A stretch of 64,000 nt of DNA from Pedococcus sp. 5OH_020 (GTDB taxonomy: Bacteria > Actinomycetota > Actinomycetes > Actinomycetales > Dermatophilaceae): assembly GCF_027812955.1 (NCBI RefSeq), contig NZ_JAPYZV010000001.1, positions 62,001-126,000 on the forward strand, in the 5' to 3' direction. Position 1 is the first letter of the stretch, and each line of letters begins with the position of its first letter. Position numbers and translations under genes: made by a program. The notes below the pieces were generated by a model. The model did no database searches. It was not told where the DNA came from and saw nothing but the letters and a program-made list of their open reading frames with translations. This document shows positions 1 to 9,001 of the stretch, piece after piece.

Positions 1-661
1 CTGCGGCTGCGAGCAGGTCCGCCTTGGTGCCCCGCGCGACGATCCGTCCCTTCCCGATGACGACGAGGTCGTCGGCGATCACCTCGATCTCGTGCAGGAG
101 GTGCGAGGAGAGCAGCACCGTGCCGCCGCGGTCGGCGTACCCGCGCAGCAGGTCGCGCATCCAGCGGATCCCGGCGGGGTCCAGCCCGTTCGCCGGCTCG
201 TCGAGGATGAGTACATGGGGGTCTCCCAGGAGAGCGGCACCGATGCCCAGGCGCTGGCGCATCCCGAGCGAGTAGTTGCGGACTCGCCGGTCCGCCTCGT
301 CCTCGGTGAGGCTCACCAGGTCGAGCATCTCCTGAACCCTCGTCCGGGGCAGGCCCATGGTGCGCTGGGCGAGGGTGAGGATCTCCCGACCGGTGCGACC
401 GGCGTGCTGTGCTGAGGCGTCCAGGAGGACCCCCACGTCCCGCCCGGGGTTGGGCAGGTCGGTGAACCGGCGGCCGTCGACGGTGGCGGTCCCCGAGGTG
501 GCCGGCGTGAGCCCGACCATGATGCGCATGGTGGTGGACTTCCCGGCGCCGTTGGGTCCGAGGAAGCCCGTTACGCGGCCTGTCGCGGCGGTGAAGGAGA
601 CGTCGTCGACGGCGGTCATCCCGCGGCCGTAGGTCTTCGTGAGTGACTCGACTGTGATCAT
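1..661 (-). CDS. ABC transporter ATP-binding protein (C-terminus beyond window)
   Basis: Reads leftward from the ATG at 661 and leaves the window after about 220 codons, so it is partial here. It has a Walker A (GPNGAGKSTT) near residue 36, the signature NYSLGMRQRLG and the Walker B LILDEPANGLD. This is the layout of the ATPases that power ABC-2 type drug, antibiotic or lipid exporters, which are usually about 300 residues long. It hydrolyses ATP on the cytoplasmic face. Its permease is expected just outside the left edge. It diverges from the 875 operon, which encodes a second such ATPase; the two are not tandem copies. Confidence 0.9.
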   Translation of the reverse strand, partial: MITVESLTKTYGRGMTAVDDVSFTAATGRVTGFLGPNGAGKSTTMRIMVGLTPATSGTATVDGRRFTDLPNPGRDVGVLLDASAQHAGRTGREILTLAQRTMGLPRTRVQEMLDLVSLTEDEADRRVRNYSLGMRQRLGIGAALLGDPHVLILDEPANGLDPAGIRWMRDLLRGYADRGGTVLLSSHLLHEIEVIADDLVVIGKGRIVARGTKADLLAAA

Positions 662-862
662 GCTGAGCATCGTGGCCGCGATCGACCGGCCGACACATCG
701 GGGAGCCACCCGGGCCTGACCCTGAGGCGACCCTGAACCCATGTCGGGGTCCGGAACCGACCGCGCCAGGGAGAGACCGGAGCATCAGCGACCTCGTGGG
801 GGGGCTGGGTGAGCTGAAGGACGCGAAATCGCACGCTCCGTGCGCGGATCCGAGTGCTGACA

Positions 863-868
863 TAGGTT
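863..868 (+). promoter_or_regulatory. -10-like box TAGGTT, probable leaderless start
   Basis: TAGGTT ends six bases before the GTG at 875 and no Shine-Dalgarno lies between. That spacing puts transcription at or next to the start codon. Inferred from position only; no clear -35 was found. Confidence 0.45.
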
Positions 869-874
869 GACGAG

Positions 875-1987
875 GTGACTCGGTCGACGCGCTGGGCCGT
901 CGTGGTCGCCCTCGCGGCAGCACTGGCCCTGACCCCGGTGCTCGTTCGGGTCCTCCCTGTGCCGGGGGCTCGGGCCGAGGGCTCCGCGGCGGCGCTTCTC
1001 CAGCGGATGCGCGCCTCATGGGGCCGCCCCTATGCCGGCTACGTCGAGTCCACGGGCTCCATCGCTCTCCCGGTCTCCGACCAGTTCGAGTCGGTCGCCT
1101 CGCTGCTCGGGGGGCGAACCCAGCTGCGGGTCTGGTGGCGCGCTCCGGACGACTGGCGGGCCGACACCCTCAGCCCCACGGGCGAGCACAGCATCCGCAC
1201 GTCACGGGACGGGGTCTGGGTCTGGGACTTCGAGGGCAACCGGGTGACCCGTCTTGGACCGGTCCCCCAGGGGGAGGTCCGACTCCCGCAGGACGCCGAC
1301 TCGCTGCCACCCGCCCTGGCAGCCCGCATGCTCGTCGACGCAAGGCCCGAGGAGGTGTCCACGCTGCCGTCGCGGCGCGTTGCGGGCCGAGCGACCGATG
1401 GTCTCCGCCTCCGCCCCTCGGAGCCCCTGTCGAGCATCGGGCGGGTGGACGTATGGGCCGACCGCTCCTCCGGCATACCCGTGCTCGTGGAGGTCTACGG
1501 CACCTCGCCGGGGGTCGCCGCGCTCTCCACCACGTTCCTGGACTTCACGCCCACCAAGCCGGCCGCGGCGGACACGGCCTTCGCCCCACCGCCGGGGTCG
1601 CGCCTCAGGACCGGCAGCCGCTTCGACGTGCTCGCAGCGGTGCGGCAGTTCTCCGTGGCCACGCCGCCCGACGCGCTTCTGGGTATGCGGCGCGGCGGCT
1701 CGGCGACCGGCGTCGACGCCATCGGCCAGTACGGGCGCGGCGTCACCCAGGCGCTGGTGGCTGCCCTGCCGCCGCGGCTGGCCCGCTCGCTCCGCAGCCA
1801 GCTCCAGGGGGCTGCCGGTGTCAGCCGACTCCCCGAGGGGCTCATGGTCGTCGTCGGGCCGGTCGGGCTGCTGCTCACCGACCCCGGCCGCACCGGCGAG
1901 GACTGGCTCGTCACCGGCACCCTGACGCCACAGGGCCTCGCGCGCGCTGCCACCGAGCTGGCCGCCTCACCAGGGGCCGGCGGATGA
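875..1987 (+). CDS. LolA/RseB-like exported protein of an ABC operon
   Basis: 370 residues starting at GTG 875. A hydrophobic signal or anchor segment spans about residues 7-29, followed by a soluble extracytoplasmic domain. The middle (Trp-rich beta strands such as RVWWRAPDDWRAD and GVWVWDFEGNRVTRL) resembles the LolA/RseB lipid-binding fold found in actinobacterial exported proteins. Its stop overlaps the ATG of the following ABC ATPase (ATGA), so the three genes to 3722 form one translationally coupled operon. A lipid-handling or sensing partner of the exporter is an inference from context; the family match is by pattern, not search. Confidence 0.7.
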   Translation: MTRSTRWAVVVALAAALALTPVLVRVLPVPGARAEGSAAALLQRMRASWGRPYAGYVESTGSIALPVSDQFESVASLLGGRTQLRVWWRAPDDWRADTLSPTGEHSIRTSRDGVWVWDFEGNRVTRLGPVPQGEVRLPQDADSLPPALAARMLVDARPEEVSTLPSRRVAGRATDGLRLRPSEPLSSIGRVDVWADRSSGIPVLVEVYGTSPGVAALSTTFLDFTPTKPAAADTAFAPPPGSRLRTGSRFDVLAAVRQFSVATPPDALLGMRRGGSATGVDAIGQYGRGVTQALVAALPPRLARSLRSQLQGAAGVSRLPEGLMVVVGPVGLLLTDPGRTGEDWLVTGTLTPQGLARAATELAASPGAGG

Positions 1988-2910
1988 TCCGCACCGAGGG
2001 CCTCACCAAGAGGTATGCCGCCGTGACAGCGGTCGACGGCGTGTCACTGTGTGTGGCGGAGGGTGACATCTACGGGTTCCTCGGCGCGAACGGGTCGGGC
2101 AAGAGCACCACGATCCGCTGCGTGCTGGGACTGGTGCTCCCCACGTCCGGAACCATCGAGCTGCTCGGCGAGCGGATGCCCCGGGCCGGCTCCCGGGTCC
2201 TACCCAGAGTCGGAGCTCTCGTCGAAGGCCCCGCGGCCTACGGTCACCTGTCAGGCGCCGCGAACCTCCGCCTCCACGACGCGAGCGGTCGGCTGCCAGC
2301 GGGCGCCGTCGCTGGCGGTCGACGCGACCGCAGCCGTCGGGTGCGTGAGGTCCTGGAGGTCGTGGGCCTGGGCGCGGTCGGCGGGCGACCGGTCTCGGCG
2401 TACTCCATGGGAATGCGCCAGCGCCTCGGCCTCGCTGCGGCCCTGCTGCGCCAGCCCGAGCTCCTCGTCCTCGACGAACCCACGAACGGGCTTGACCCGC
2501 AAGGCATCCGAGAGGTCCGCGAGCTGTTGCGGCGGCTGCACCGGGACGGTACGACGATCCTGCTGTCCAGCCATCTGCTCGCCGAGGTCGACCAGCTCTG
2601 CACCAAGGTAGGAGTCCTCGACCGCGGCCACCTCGTCCTCCAGGAGGAGCTGGCCGGGCTGCGTGCCCCCACCGGCCGGACCGTCGTTGAGACGTCGGAC
2701 GTGCACCGGGCCCTGGCCGTGCTCGACGGCACCGTCGAGCGGCGGGAGGGTGACCGGCTCCTCGTCCGGGCAGCCGACGCGGCCGAGCTCAACGAGCGTC
2801 TGGTCAGGGCAGGGGTCAGGGTCCGCACGCTCGGCGCCGAGCGCCTCACCCTCGAGGAGGTGATCACCGAGCGCACCAGCGCCCGGAGACCGGGGGAGGT
2901 GGCGCGCTGA
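1984..2910 (+). CDS. ABC transporter ATP-binding protein
   Basis: 308 residues from ATG 1984, which overlaps the upstream stop by ATGA. It has a Walker A (GANGSGKSTT) near residue 40, signature YSMGMRQRLGLAAAL, Walker B LLVLDEPTNGLD, then the H-loop SSHLLAEVD. The roughly 100-residue C-terminal tail is typical of ABC-2/DrrA-like exporter ATPases. It should energise the permease encoded immediately downstream. Substrate unknown. Confidence 0.95.
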   Translation: MIRTEGLTKRYAAVTAVDGVSLCVAEGDIYGFLGANGSGKSTTIRCVLGLVLPTSGTIELLGERMPRAGSRVLPRVGALVEGPAAYGHLSGAANLRLHDASGRLPAGAVAGGRRDRSRRVREVLEVVGLGAVGGRPVSAYSMGMRQRLGLAAALLRQPELLVLDEPTNGLDPQGIREVRELLRRLHRDGTTILLSSHLLAEVDQLCTKVGVLDRGHLVLQEELAGLRAPTGRTVVETSDVHRALAVLDGTVERREGDRLLVRAADAAELNERLVRAGVRVRTLGAERLTLEEVITERTSARRPGEVAR

Positions 2911-3722
2911 TGGGGGTGGAACTGCGCAAGCTGTTCGGACGCAGGCGGACGTGGTTGGCCTTCGCCCTGCTCAACGTACTGCCGACCCTGGTCGCGGGAC
3001 TCCTCGCCTGGACGCGGATCGCTCCGCGGCCCGGGGAGGGGCCGGCGTTCCTGGCGGCGGTGACCGCCAACGGGTCGCTGTTCGCCATAGCCGCCCTGGC
3101 GATCGTCCTGCCCTTGTTCCTGCCCGTCGCAGTGGCGGTGGCCGCGGGAGAGAGCGTGGCGGGCGAGGCACAGTCAGGAACGCTCCGTTACCTGCTGCTG
3201 CGGCCGGTGGGGCGCACCAGGCTGCTGCTGCGCAAGCTCGTCGCGGTCTCGACGTTCGTCGTGGTCGCCGTCCTGGGTGTCGCCCTGGTCGGATTCGTCG
3301 TGGGACGGCTGCTGCTCGGCAACGCACCCGTGTCCCAGGCGATGATCAGCGTCTCGGGGTCCGTGCTGTCGCCCTGGCAGATCGCCTGGCGCACTGGCGC
3401 GGCCATCGCTTTCGTCACCGTGTCGATGCTCTGCGTGGCCGCCATGGGCCTGTTCCTGTCGACGGTGACCGATGCGCCGCAGTCCGCAACCCTTGGTGCT
3501 CTCGCGTTCCTCATCGGGTCCTCCGTGCTGCTGACGCTGGACGCGGCTCGCCCCCTGCAGCCGTACCTGCCGACGCGGTACTGGCTCTCCTTCGTCGACC
3601 TCTACCGCGACCCGATCCTGTGGAGCAACATCGAGCGCGGGGTGGGGCTGCAGGTGGTGTACCTCGTCGTCCTGCTCGGTGCGGCGTGGGCCAACTTCAC
3701 CACGAAGGACATCACCAGCTGA
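2910..3722 (+). CDS. ABC-2 type permease
   Basis: 270 residues; ATG 2910 overlaps the ATPase stop (TGATG). About six hydrophobic segments are visible, beginning with WLAFALLNVLPTLVAGLLAW near residue 15 and ending with a C-terminal helix near 240-260. The loop with GEAQSGTLRYLLLRPV is the diagnostic ABC-2 family sequence after the second membrane segment. It forms the membrane channel of the exporter with the ATPase at 1984. The downstream gene converges from the other strand. Confidence 0.92.
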   Translation: MGVELRKLFGRRRTWLAFALLNVLPTLVAGLLAWTRIAPRPGEGPAFLAAVTANGSLFAIAALAIVLPLFLPVAVAVAAGESVAGEAQSGTLRYLLLRPVGRTRLLLRKLVAVSTFVVVAVLGVALVGFVVGRLLLGNAPVSQAMISVSGSVLSPWQIAWRTGAAIAFVTVSMLCVAAMGLFLSTVTDAPQSATLGALAFLIGSSVLLTLDAARPLQPYLPTRYWLSFVDLYRDPILWSNIERGVGLQVVYLVVLLGAAWANFTTKDITS

Positions 3723-3761
3723 GCGCTTCCCTCCCCACTCTCCGGCCGGGGCTGAGCAAGC

Positions 3762-4562
3762 TCACGACGTGAGCCGGGCGCAGTCTGCCGGACCCCAGCT
3801 CGGCACCCGGCCGGTCCCCAGCGCCTCGCCGACCAGCCGCTGCACCAGCGGGTCCGCGGGCAGCTCACTGTGCCGCACCTGCAAGGTGGGGCAGATGCTC
3901 TGCAGCGACGGACTCGGGACGCCGTCGAGCACGGCCGAGCTCGGCGGTGCCACCACGTCGTCCCGGGTGCTCCACAGTGAGACGTACTCGGGGCCGGCGG
4001 GGAGTGGCTCCCCGTCCAGCCTGGCCAGCACCGGGCTGGAGGGGGACAGCTGCTGGCACGCCAAGGGGCACCGTCCCTCGACCAGGGCGCCGAGGTCGGC
4101 AAGGTTGGTGCCGTGGTGCGGCGACCCCAGGGTGACCAGGCGCCGTACGGTGTCGCTCCCACCGTGCTCCGTCACCCACAGGCGCGCGACGACGCCCCCA
4201 GCGGAGTAGCCGACGACGTCCACCGAGGCTGCTCCGGTCCGGTCTCGCGCCTCCTGTGCCGCGCTCGCCACGGCGTCCGCCTGGACGGCGAGGTCGCCGA
4301 GGGCCTGGTCCGGCAGCTGCACGATCGTGACGTCACGCCCGGCGCCGCGCAAGGACGCCGCCATGGACTGCAGCCCCGCGACGGACCCGCCGTACCCGGG
4401 CACGAGGAGCACCGGTCCGGGCCTGCTCTGGTCGACGCGGCCGGCTCCCTGGCCATAGCGGGCGGACGCCAGCACGCCCACGACGGCAGCTGCCCCGATG
4501 GCGAGGATGGTGAGGGTGACGACCAGCATCCTGCGTCGAGCGGGCGCCAGGTGGTCGATCAC
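3762..4562 (-). CDS. Lipase/esterase-like alpha/beta hydrolase, membrane-anchored
   Basis: 266 residues from a GTG at 4562. An N-terminal membrane anchor or signal (about residues 11-33) precedes an alpha/beta hydrolase domain. The oxyanion region VLLVPGYGGS is near residue 51, the nucleophile elbow GYSAGG has Ser at about 120, and the motifs STRDDVV and VRHSELPADP are candidate Asp and His positions. This layout matches EstA/LipA-type secreted lipases and PGAP1-like hydrolases. It lies 36 bp after the MMPL transporter on the same strand, so the two are probably co-transcribed and may share a lipid substrate (inference). Confidence 0.82.
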   Translation of the reverse strand: MIDHLAPARRRMLVVTLTILAIGAAAVVGVLASARYGQGAGRVDQSRPGPVLLVPGYGGSVAGLQSMAASLRGAGRDVTIVQLPDQALGDLAVQADAVASAAQEARDRTGAASVDVVGYSAGGVVARLWVTEHGGSDTVRRLVTLGSPHHGTNLADLGALVEGRCPLACQQLSPSSPVLARLDGEPLPAGPEYVSLWSTRDDVVAPPSSAVLDGVPSPSLQSICPTLQVRHSELPADPLVQRLVGEALGTGRVPSWGPADCARLTS

Positions 4563-4598
4563 CAGCCCATCATGCGCTTGCGACGGGAACCGCAGCCC

Positions 4599-6833
4599 TC
4601 ACGACCCGGGGCTCGGGGCTGCCGACGGCAGGCCCGCCGGTGACAGCCCGACGTCAGGCTCGGGAAGCCTTCGCGGCCAGGCGCTGAAACGGCCGAGCAG
4701 GGTGAGGACCGACGGTACGAGGATCGTGCGCACGACGAAGGCGTCGAGCAGCACCCCGAGGCCCATGAGGAAAGCCAGCTCGCGGAACTGCCGCAGCGGG
4801 ACGAGGGCGAGCATCCCGAAGCTTGCGGCGAGCGTCAGGCCGGCCGCGGTGATGGCGCCGGAGGTCTCCGGGATCCGCTCCGCCAGAGCCCGGCGCAGGG
4901 TCGTGTGGTTGGCCCGGCTCCAGACGTGGCCGACCCCGTAGATGTTGTAGTCGGACCCCAGTGAGAGGAGCAGCACCGAGGCCGCGAACGGCACGTAGAA
5001 CGTCACGCCGTCGTGCCCGAGCCGGTCGTGGAACACGAGCGTGAGACAGCCCAGTGAGGCGGCGAGGGCGAGCACGCTGCAGGCCAGCAGGAGCACCGGC
5101 GCGAGGACCGCCCTGAGGAACACCATGAGCAGGATGAGGTTGGTCAACAGCACCGCGATGGCGATGCGCAGCAGGTCCGCGTTGGTCGCGTCCACCAGCT
5201 CGCCGGCCACGGCCGTGTCGCCAGCCAGGCCGAAGTCCAGGCCGCCCAGCCCCGCCTGCCGCAGGAGCTTGGGCATGGTCGTGGACAGCCGGTTGACGTC
5301 GCTGATCGCCGTAGGCCCGAGCGGGTCGTGGTCGAGGATGACCAGGAACCGGGCAGCGTCGCCCGCGCGCGTTACCAAGGCGCCCTGCGCAAGGTCCTCG
5401 GGCAGGGCGCTGGGACTGAGCACGCCCGCGACCCCGGGCTGTCGCTCCAGCTCCTGGCCGAGCCGGGTGAGCTTCTGCTGGTCGCTGCCCACCTTGCTGC
5501 CCTGCAGGAGCAGCTCGGTGGGCGCGATGATGCCAGCTGCGAACCCGGCGGCTGCGGCGTCCGCGGCGACGTGTGACTGGCTGTCGGCAGGCAGCGCGGC
5601 GACGAAGGTCACTCCCAGGCGCATCCGGCTCGCGGCAGTGCTCAGCATGGCGAGGCCGACGATGCAGGCCCCGGCCAGCACGAAGGCGACCACGCGCACG
5701 GTGAGGACCCGGGCCGCGAGACGCACCAGGCGGGGCGCGCCCTCTCTCTTCAGCCCAGTCGGCCAGAACAGCGCCCGGCCGAAGATCGCCAGCAGGGCCG
5801 GCAGCAACGTCACCGAGACGACGACCGCGGTGAGGACGGAGAGCGCCAGCACGGGTCCGAACGCGCGGAAGAACCCGGACCGGGCGACCAGCATCGCGGC
5901 ACTGCCGGCCGCCACCGCGATCCCGGCAACGACGACGATCCGGCCGGTCTGCGCGGTCGCCGTCTTGGCCGCCGTCAGCCGGTCCTGGCCCTGCACCAAC
6001 CCGGTGCGCATGCTGGACAGGAAGAAGATGGCGTAGTCCGTGACGATGCCGAGGACGAGCGCCAGGACCAAGGGCTTGAGCTCCTCGGGGACGCCGCCGT
6101 TGAGGTACCCGCCGACGTAGTTCGTGGTCCGAACCGCCAGGAAGTACGACGCCGCGGCGGTCAGCAGTGCCACCAGGGGGGCCACGACCGACCGGAACTT
6201 CAGGGCGACGATGCCGATGACCACGGCGAGGGTCGCGGCCTCGAGCAGCCACAGGTGGCTGTAGAGGATCCGGGTCTGCGCCACCTGGGCAGGGACGGTC
6301 CCCGTCACCCCGACGAGGTGGTCGTCCGGCCGGTTCATCTGCTGCCGGCCGAACGTCTGCGCCGCGGTGACCTCCTCGGAGAAGCTGGTACCGGGCTTCG
6401 TGACGATGTACGTCAGGGCAGTGGTGCCCTGCTTGGAGGAGGACGGGAAGACGCCCCTGGCGTTCACGATGGGTACCGCCGCCGCTATCGGGCCGACGTC
6501 CCCGGCCCTGCCTTTGGCGACTGCCACCGCGCGTTCCGCAACCCGCTTCTGCGCCGCCTCCGACAGGCCGTGGTCGTCATGCTGCACCAGCAGGGTGCGC
6601 GACAGGATGGGGAAGCCGAAGGCCTTCGCGGAGGTGACCTCCGTGCTGATGGCATGGCTGTGGGGCGGCGCGAACCCTCTCAGCCCCGCGTTGGGCAGCG
6701 TGGCGGGCAGCCATACGGCCGCGGCGACACCGGCTACCGCCCACGCCAGCACGACGAACCAGCGGAGCTTGACCACGAGCCAGGCATACGCCCTGCTCAC
6801 CGCGCCGACCTCGGACTTGCGCCACGACCTCAT
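4599..6833 (-). CDS. MMPL family transporter (RND superfamily)
   Basis: 744 residues; ATG 6833 is preceded by GGGAGG at seven bases. One N-terminal helix, a periplasmic-type loop of about 150 residues and a block of five helices occur twice, the usual two-fold RND/MMPL design. Recognisable elements include the proton-relay region with GIVTDYAIFFLSSMRTG in the first half and SLGSDYNIYGVGHVWSRA in the second. MMPL proteins of actinobacteria export lipids, glycolipids or drugs using proton motive force. The lipase-like gene follows closely. Confidence 0.92.
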   Translation of the reverse strand: MRSWRKSEVGAVSRAYAWLVVKLRWFVVLAWAVAGVAAAVWLPATLPNAGLRGFAPPHSHAISTEVTSAKAFGFPILSRTLLVQHDDHGLSEAAQKRVAERAVAVAKGRAGDVGPIAAAVPIVNARGVFPSSSKQGTTALTYIVTKPGTSFSEEVTAAQTFGRQQMNRPDDHLVGVTGTVPAQVAQTRILYSHLWLLEAATLAVVIGIVALKFRSVVAPLVALLTAAASYFLAVRTTNYVGGYLNGGVPEELKPLVLALVLGIVTDYAIFFLSSMRTGLVQGQDRLTAAKTATAQTGRIVVVAGIAVAAGSAAMLVARSGFFRAFGPVLALSVLTAVVVSVTLLPALLAIFGRALFWPTGLKREGAPRLVRLAARVLTVRVVAFVLAGACIVGLAMLSTAASRMRLGVTFVAALPADSQSHVAADAAAAGFAAGIIAPTELLLQGSKVGSDQQKLTRLGQELERQPGVAGVLSPSALPEDLAQGALVTRAGDAARFLVILDHDPLGPTAISDVNRLSTTMPKLLRQAGLGGLDFGLAGDTAVAGELVDATNADLLRIAIAVLLTNLILLMVFLRAVLAPVLLLACSVLALAASLGCLTLVFHDRLGHDGVTFYVPFAASVLLLSLGSDYNIYGVGHVWSRANHTTLRRALAERIPETSGAITAAGLTLAASFGMLALVPLRQFRELAFLMGLGVLLDAFVVRTILVPSVLTLLGRFSAWPRRLPEPDVGLSPAGLPSAAPSPGS

Positions 6834-6948
6834 CGCTCAGCCTCCCTTTCCCGAGAAGACCTACCCGGTTTCTCGGTGCGGTGCACGTGGACGTCTGGTC
6901 AGGTGCGCTGGAGGTCCGCGTCAGAGGCCTGCGGACGCACCGCGGCGC

Positions 6949-7521
6949 TCAGGACGGGCGCCACCCACGACGTACCGTGCGCAAGGTCACCGACAAGCGC
7001 TCCTGCTCGACCGCCGGGATGCTGTGCTGCCAGACCGTGCGGCTGCGTCCCGACAGCACGTACGCCGAGCCCGGCTGGAGCATCACCTCGTAGACTCGGC
7101 GCTGCGTGCCGGTGCCTCGCTGGAAGCGCAACAGGCACGGGGATCCCAGAGAGACGCCCACGACGTCCCCGAACGCAGGGGCATCACGGTGCCACCCGAT
7201 GGTCGCTCCGGGTGGATAGCGCGTCACGAGCACCTCGGCGAGGTCCTCGGGGTGGCGCGCCAGCAGCTCGGCGCTTCGACGACGAACCTCGGTCAGCCAC
7301 GGCGGCACCGGCTCGCCGGGGGAGAGCTCTCCGCTGTCGAAGGAGTAGCCGAGGCCGTAGTGGCGCACCGTACGTCGGGCCACCTGCCCGTGCATCCGTA
7401 CCTCGCCGTACTCGAGGTCGCGCACCCGCCCGAGCAGGAGCTGCTCCTCCTCGGTGGACAGGAGCTCCGGCAGGTAACGCAGACCCTCAGGTTCCTCGAC
7501 GACGCCGCGCATCCGGCCCAC
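6949..7521 (-). CDS. AlkB-like 2-oxoglutarate/Fe(II) dioxygenase
   Basis: 190 residues from GTG 7521, chosen because GAGGAG lies six bases upstream. The catalytic iron motif HRDAP (His111, Asp113), the distal His166 in WQHSIPA and the 2-oxoglutarate-binding R-x5-R pair (Arg175, Arg181 in QERLSVTLRTVR) are all intact. The family oxidatively removes alkyl groups from nucleic acids; bacterial AlkB-like proteins of this size mostly act on DNA or RNA bases. It follows the sigma/anti-sigma pair by about 50 bp and may belong to that transcript. Confidence 0.9.
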   Translation of the reverse strand: MGRMRGVVEEPEGLRYLPELLSTEEEQLLLGRVRDLEYGEVRMHGQVARRTVRHYGLGYSFDSGELSPGEPVPPWLTEVRRRSAELLARHPEDLAEVLVTRYPPGATIGWHRDAPAFGDVVGVSLGSPCLLRFQRGTGTQRRVYEVMLQPGSAYVLSGRSRTVWQHSIPAVEQERLSVTLRTVRRGWRPS

Positions 7522-7572
7522 GTGCTTCTCCTCTGTCCGGGTCCGACACCGGCGGACGACCGACCCCTGAGC

Positions 7573-7851
7573 TCAGTGTGGCGACGCGTCGAAGAATTCG
7601 ATGAGCGACTCGGCCTCCTCCCGGCAGGCAGCGCACCCGGCAAGGTGTCGGGCCATGGCGACGTCACGCTGGTCCTCCTGGGCGACGGCTGCTTCGACGT
7701 AGCGGTCCATGCGCTCGAAGCACTCCTCGCAGGACAGCCACGGGGTCGTGTCGAGCAGGAGGGAATCCACGGCTGCCTCTGTCAGGGCGCCGGGAGCCAG
7801 CGCGGCCGCGGGTCGGTCCGGTGAGGATGGCATGGGGCTGGTGCTGGTCAT
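7573..7851 (-). CDS. Zinc-finger anti-sigma factor (ZAS type)
   Basis: 92 residues; ATG 7851 overlaps the sigma-factor stop (ATGA). The motif ARHLAGCAACREE carries the H-x3-C-x2-C pattern of zinc-binding anti-sigma domains, preceded by a Cys pair in SCEECFERMD. Such proteins hold their cognate ECF sigma factor inactive, and some release it on oxidation of the cysteines. Short length and no membrane segment point to a soluble RsrA-like factor. Partner assignment rests on the coupled gene order. Confidence 0.88.
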   Translation of the reverse strand: MTSTSPMPSSPDRPAAALAPGALTEAAVDSLLLDTTPWLSCEECFERMDRYVEAAVAQEDQRDVAMARHLAGCAACREEAESLIEFFDASPH

Positions 7852-8582
7852 GCTGGACCTGCCGAGGTGGTGGGGGCGGTGGCGGTCAGGTATCCGCGCG
7901 CGCTCAGCTCTGTGCGCAGGCGCGTGCGGGTGTCGTGGACGGTCTTGTAGAGGGCGCCGCGGGTGGTGCCCAACCGGTCGGCCAGGACGTCGATGGGGAC
8001 TCCGTCGACGAGCAGGGCGATGGCAACCCGTCGTTGGTGGGGAGTGAGCACGCTCCGCATGGCGGCCACCAGTGCCTGGGCGAGGTCGCTCCCTTCGGCG
8101 TGACGTTCGGGGCTGTCGTGGTTCCCGGCTGCGACGTCGAAGTCACGAAGCTCGACCTCGCGATGCTGCCACTGCAGGCGACGCACCTCGCACGCGGCCT
8201 CGAGGATCGCGAACTTGAAGGCCCAGGTGGTGAACCGGCTGCGGCCCTCGAAGGTGTGCAGCTTGCCGAGCAGGGCCGTCATGGCGTCGTCCGCTGCCTG
8301 GTTCGCGATGTCCTCCACCGTGCCCGGGGAGGCGTCCGGAAGGGCTGCCCGCATGCGCCACACCTGGTGTGCGGCGGCCTTCAGCATGAGCCGGTGCAGC
8401 TCGCGCAGGGCCACGGTCTGCTCGTGGCCCGGGGTGGTGAGCGCCACGACCCAGTCTCGCGACCGACCTGGCGCCCCGGTGGGTGCCGTGGGAGGCACAG
8501 CGGCCGATGACTCGAGTGGTGTCTCGGCCACCTGCGTGACGGCCCGCGTGGAGCGGGCCTCGTCGCGGTCGACGGTGCTCAC
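7848..8582 (-). CDS. ECF-type RNA polymerase sigma factor
   Basis: 244 residues from GTG 8582. The frame stays open further upstream, but that stretch overlaps the better-supported small gene ending at 8579, and GTG 8582 makes a GTGA overlap with its stop. Region 2 is around residues 60-130 (DIANQAADDAMTALLGKL, then FTTWAFKFAILEAA) and region 4 around 165-225, with helix-turn-helix PIDVLADRLGTTRGALYKTVH. The first 45 residues are low-complexity. The zinc-finger anti-sigma factor follows immediately. Confidence 0.88.
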   Translation of the reverse strand: MSTVDRDEARSTRAVTQVAETPLESSAAVPPTAPTGAPGRSRDWVVALTTPGHEQTVALRELHRLMLKAAAHQVWRMRAALPDASPGTVEDIANQAADDAMTALLGKLHTFEGRSRFTTWAFKFAILEAACEVRRLQWQHREVELRDFDVAAGNHDSPERHAEGSDLAQALVAAMRSVLTPHQRRVAIALLVDGVPIDVLADRLGTTRGALYKTVHDTRTRLRTELSARGYLTATAPTTSAGPA

Positions 8583-8839
8583 CGGCCGGCCGGGTCCGGG
8601 TGCAGTGGGGAGTCGATCGGGGACAGGATCCGCGCCGCCAGGTCTGGGCGGCAGCCGGCATCGACCAGCTGGAGGAGGGCGTGCAGGTCGACCGTGGCCC
8701 GGGCCAGAGAGTCCGCGAGCGCGGCAGCGAAGCCCACCTCCCGCAGTCTGCAGGCGCGCCACGCCACCACGTCGACGGGCGGGCCGGGGAACCGGCACGG
8801 TCTCGCCGCGCCGGGTATCTGCCTCTGCTGGGTGCTCAT
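8579..8839 (-). CDS. Small conserved actinobacterial protein upstream of the sigma factor
   Basis: 86 residues from ATG 8839. I recognise the pattern AWRACRLREVGF...LADSLA...DLHALLQLVDAGCRPDLAARIL from small actinobacterial hypothetical proteins, but no function is known to me. It contains no membrane segment. Its stop overlaps the sigma-factor GTG, so it leads a three-gene coupled unit. The frame continues upstream to 8923 without a better start signal. No strong Shine-Dalgarno precedes either candidate start. Confidence 0.65.
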   Translation of the reverse strand: MSTQQRQIPGAARPCRFPGPPVDVVAWRACRLREVGFAAALADSLARATVDLHALLQLVDAGCRPDLAARILSPIDSPLHPDPAGR

Positions 8840-9001
8840 GCACTGTTTGCTGCGCGGAGCGGCCGGAGTCTTACCACGCTCCCGCGACTCGGTAAGGACT
8901 GCGAGGCACGACCGCGCTAACACCCTGTCAGCGTCTCACCGCCCCTGGCTCGATGTCAGCCAGAACCGGTGGGCTCACGTCAAACCTCCGAGGAGGACCT
9001 C

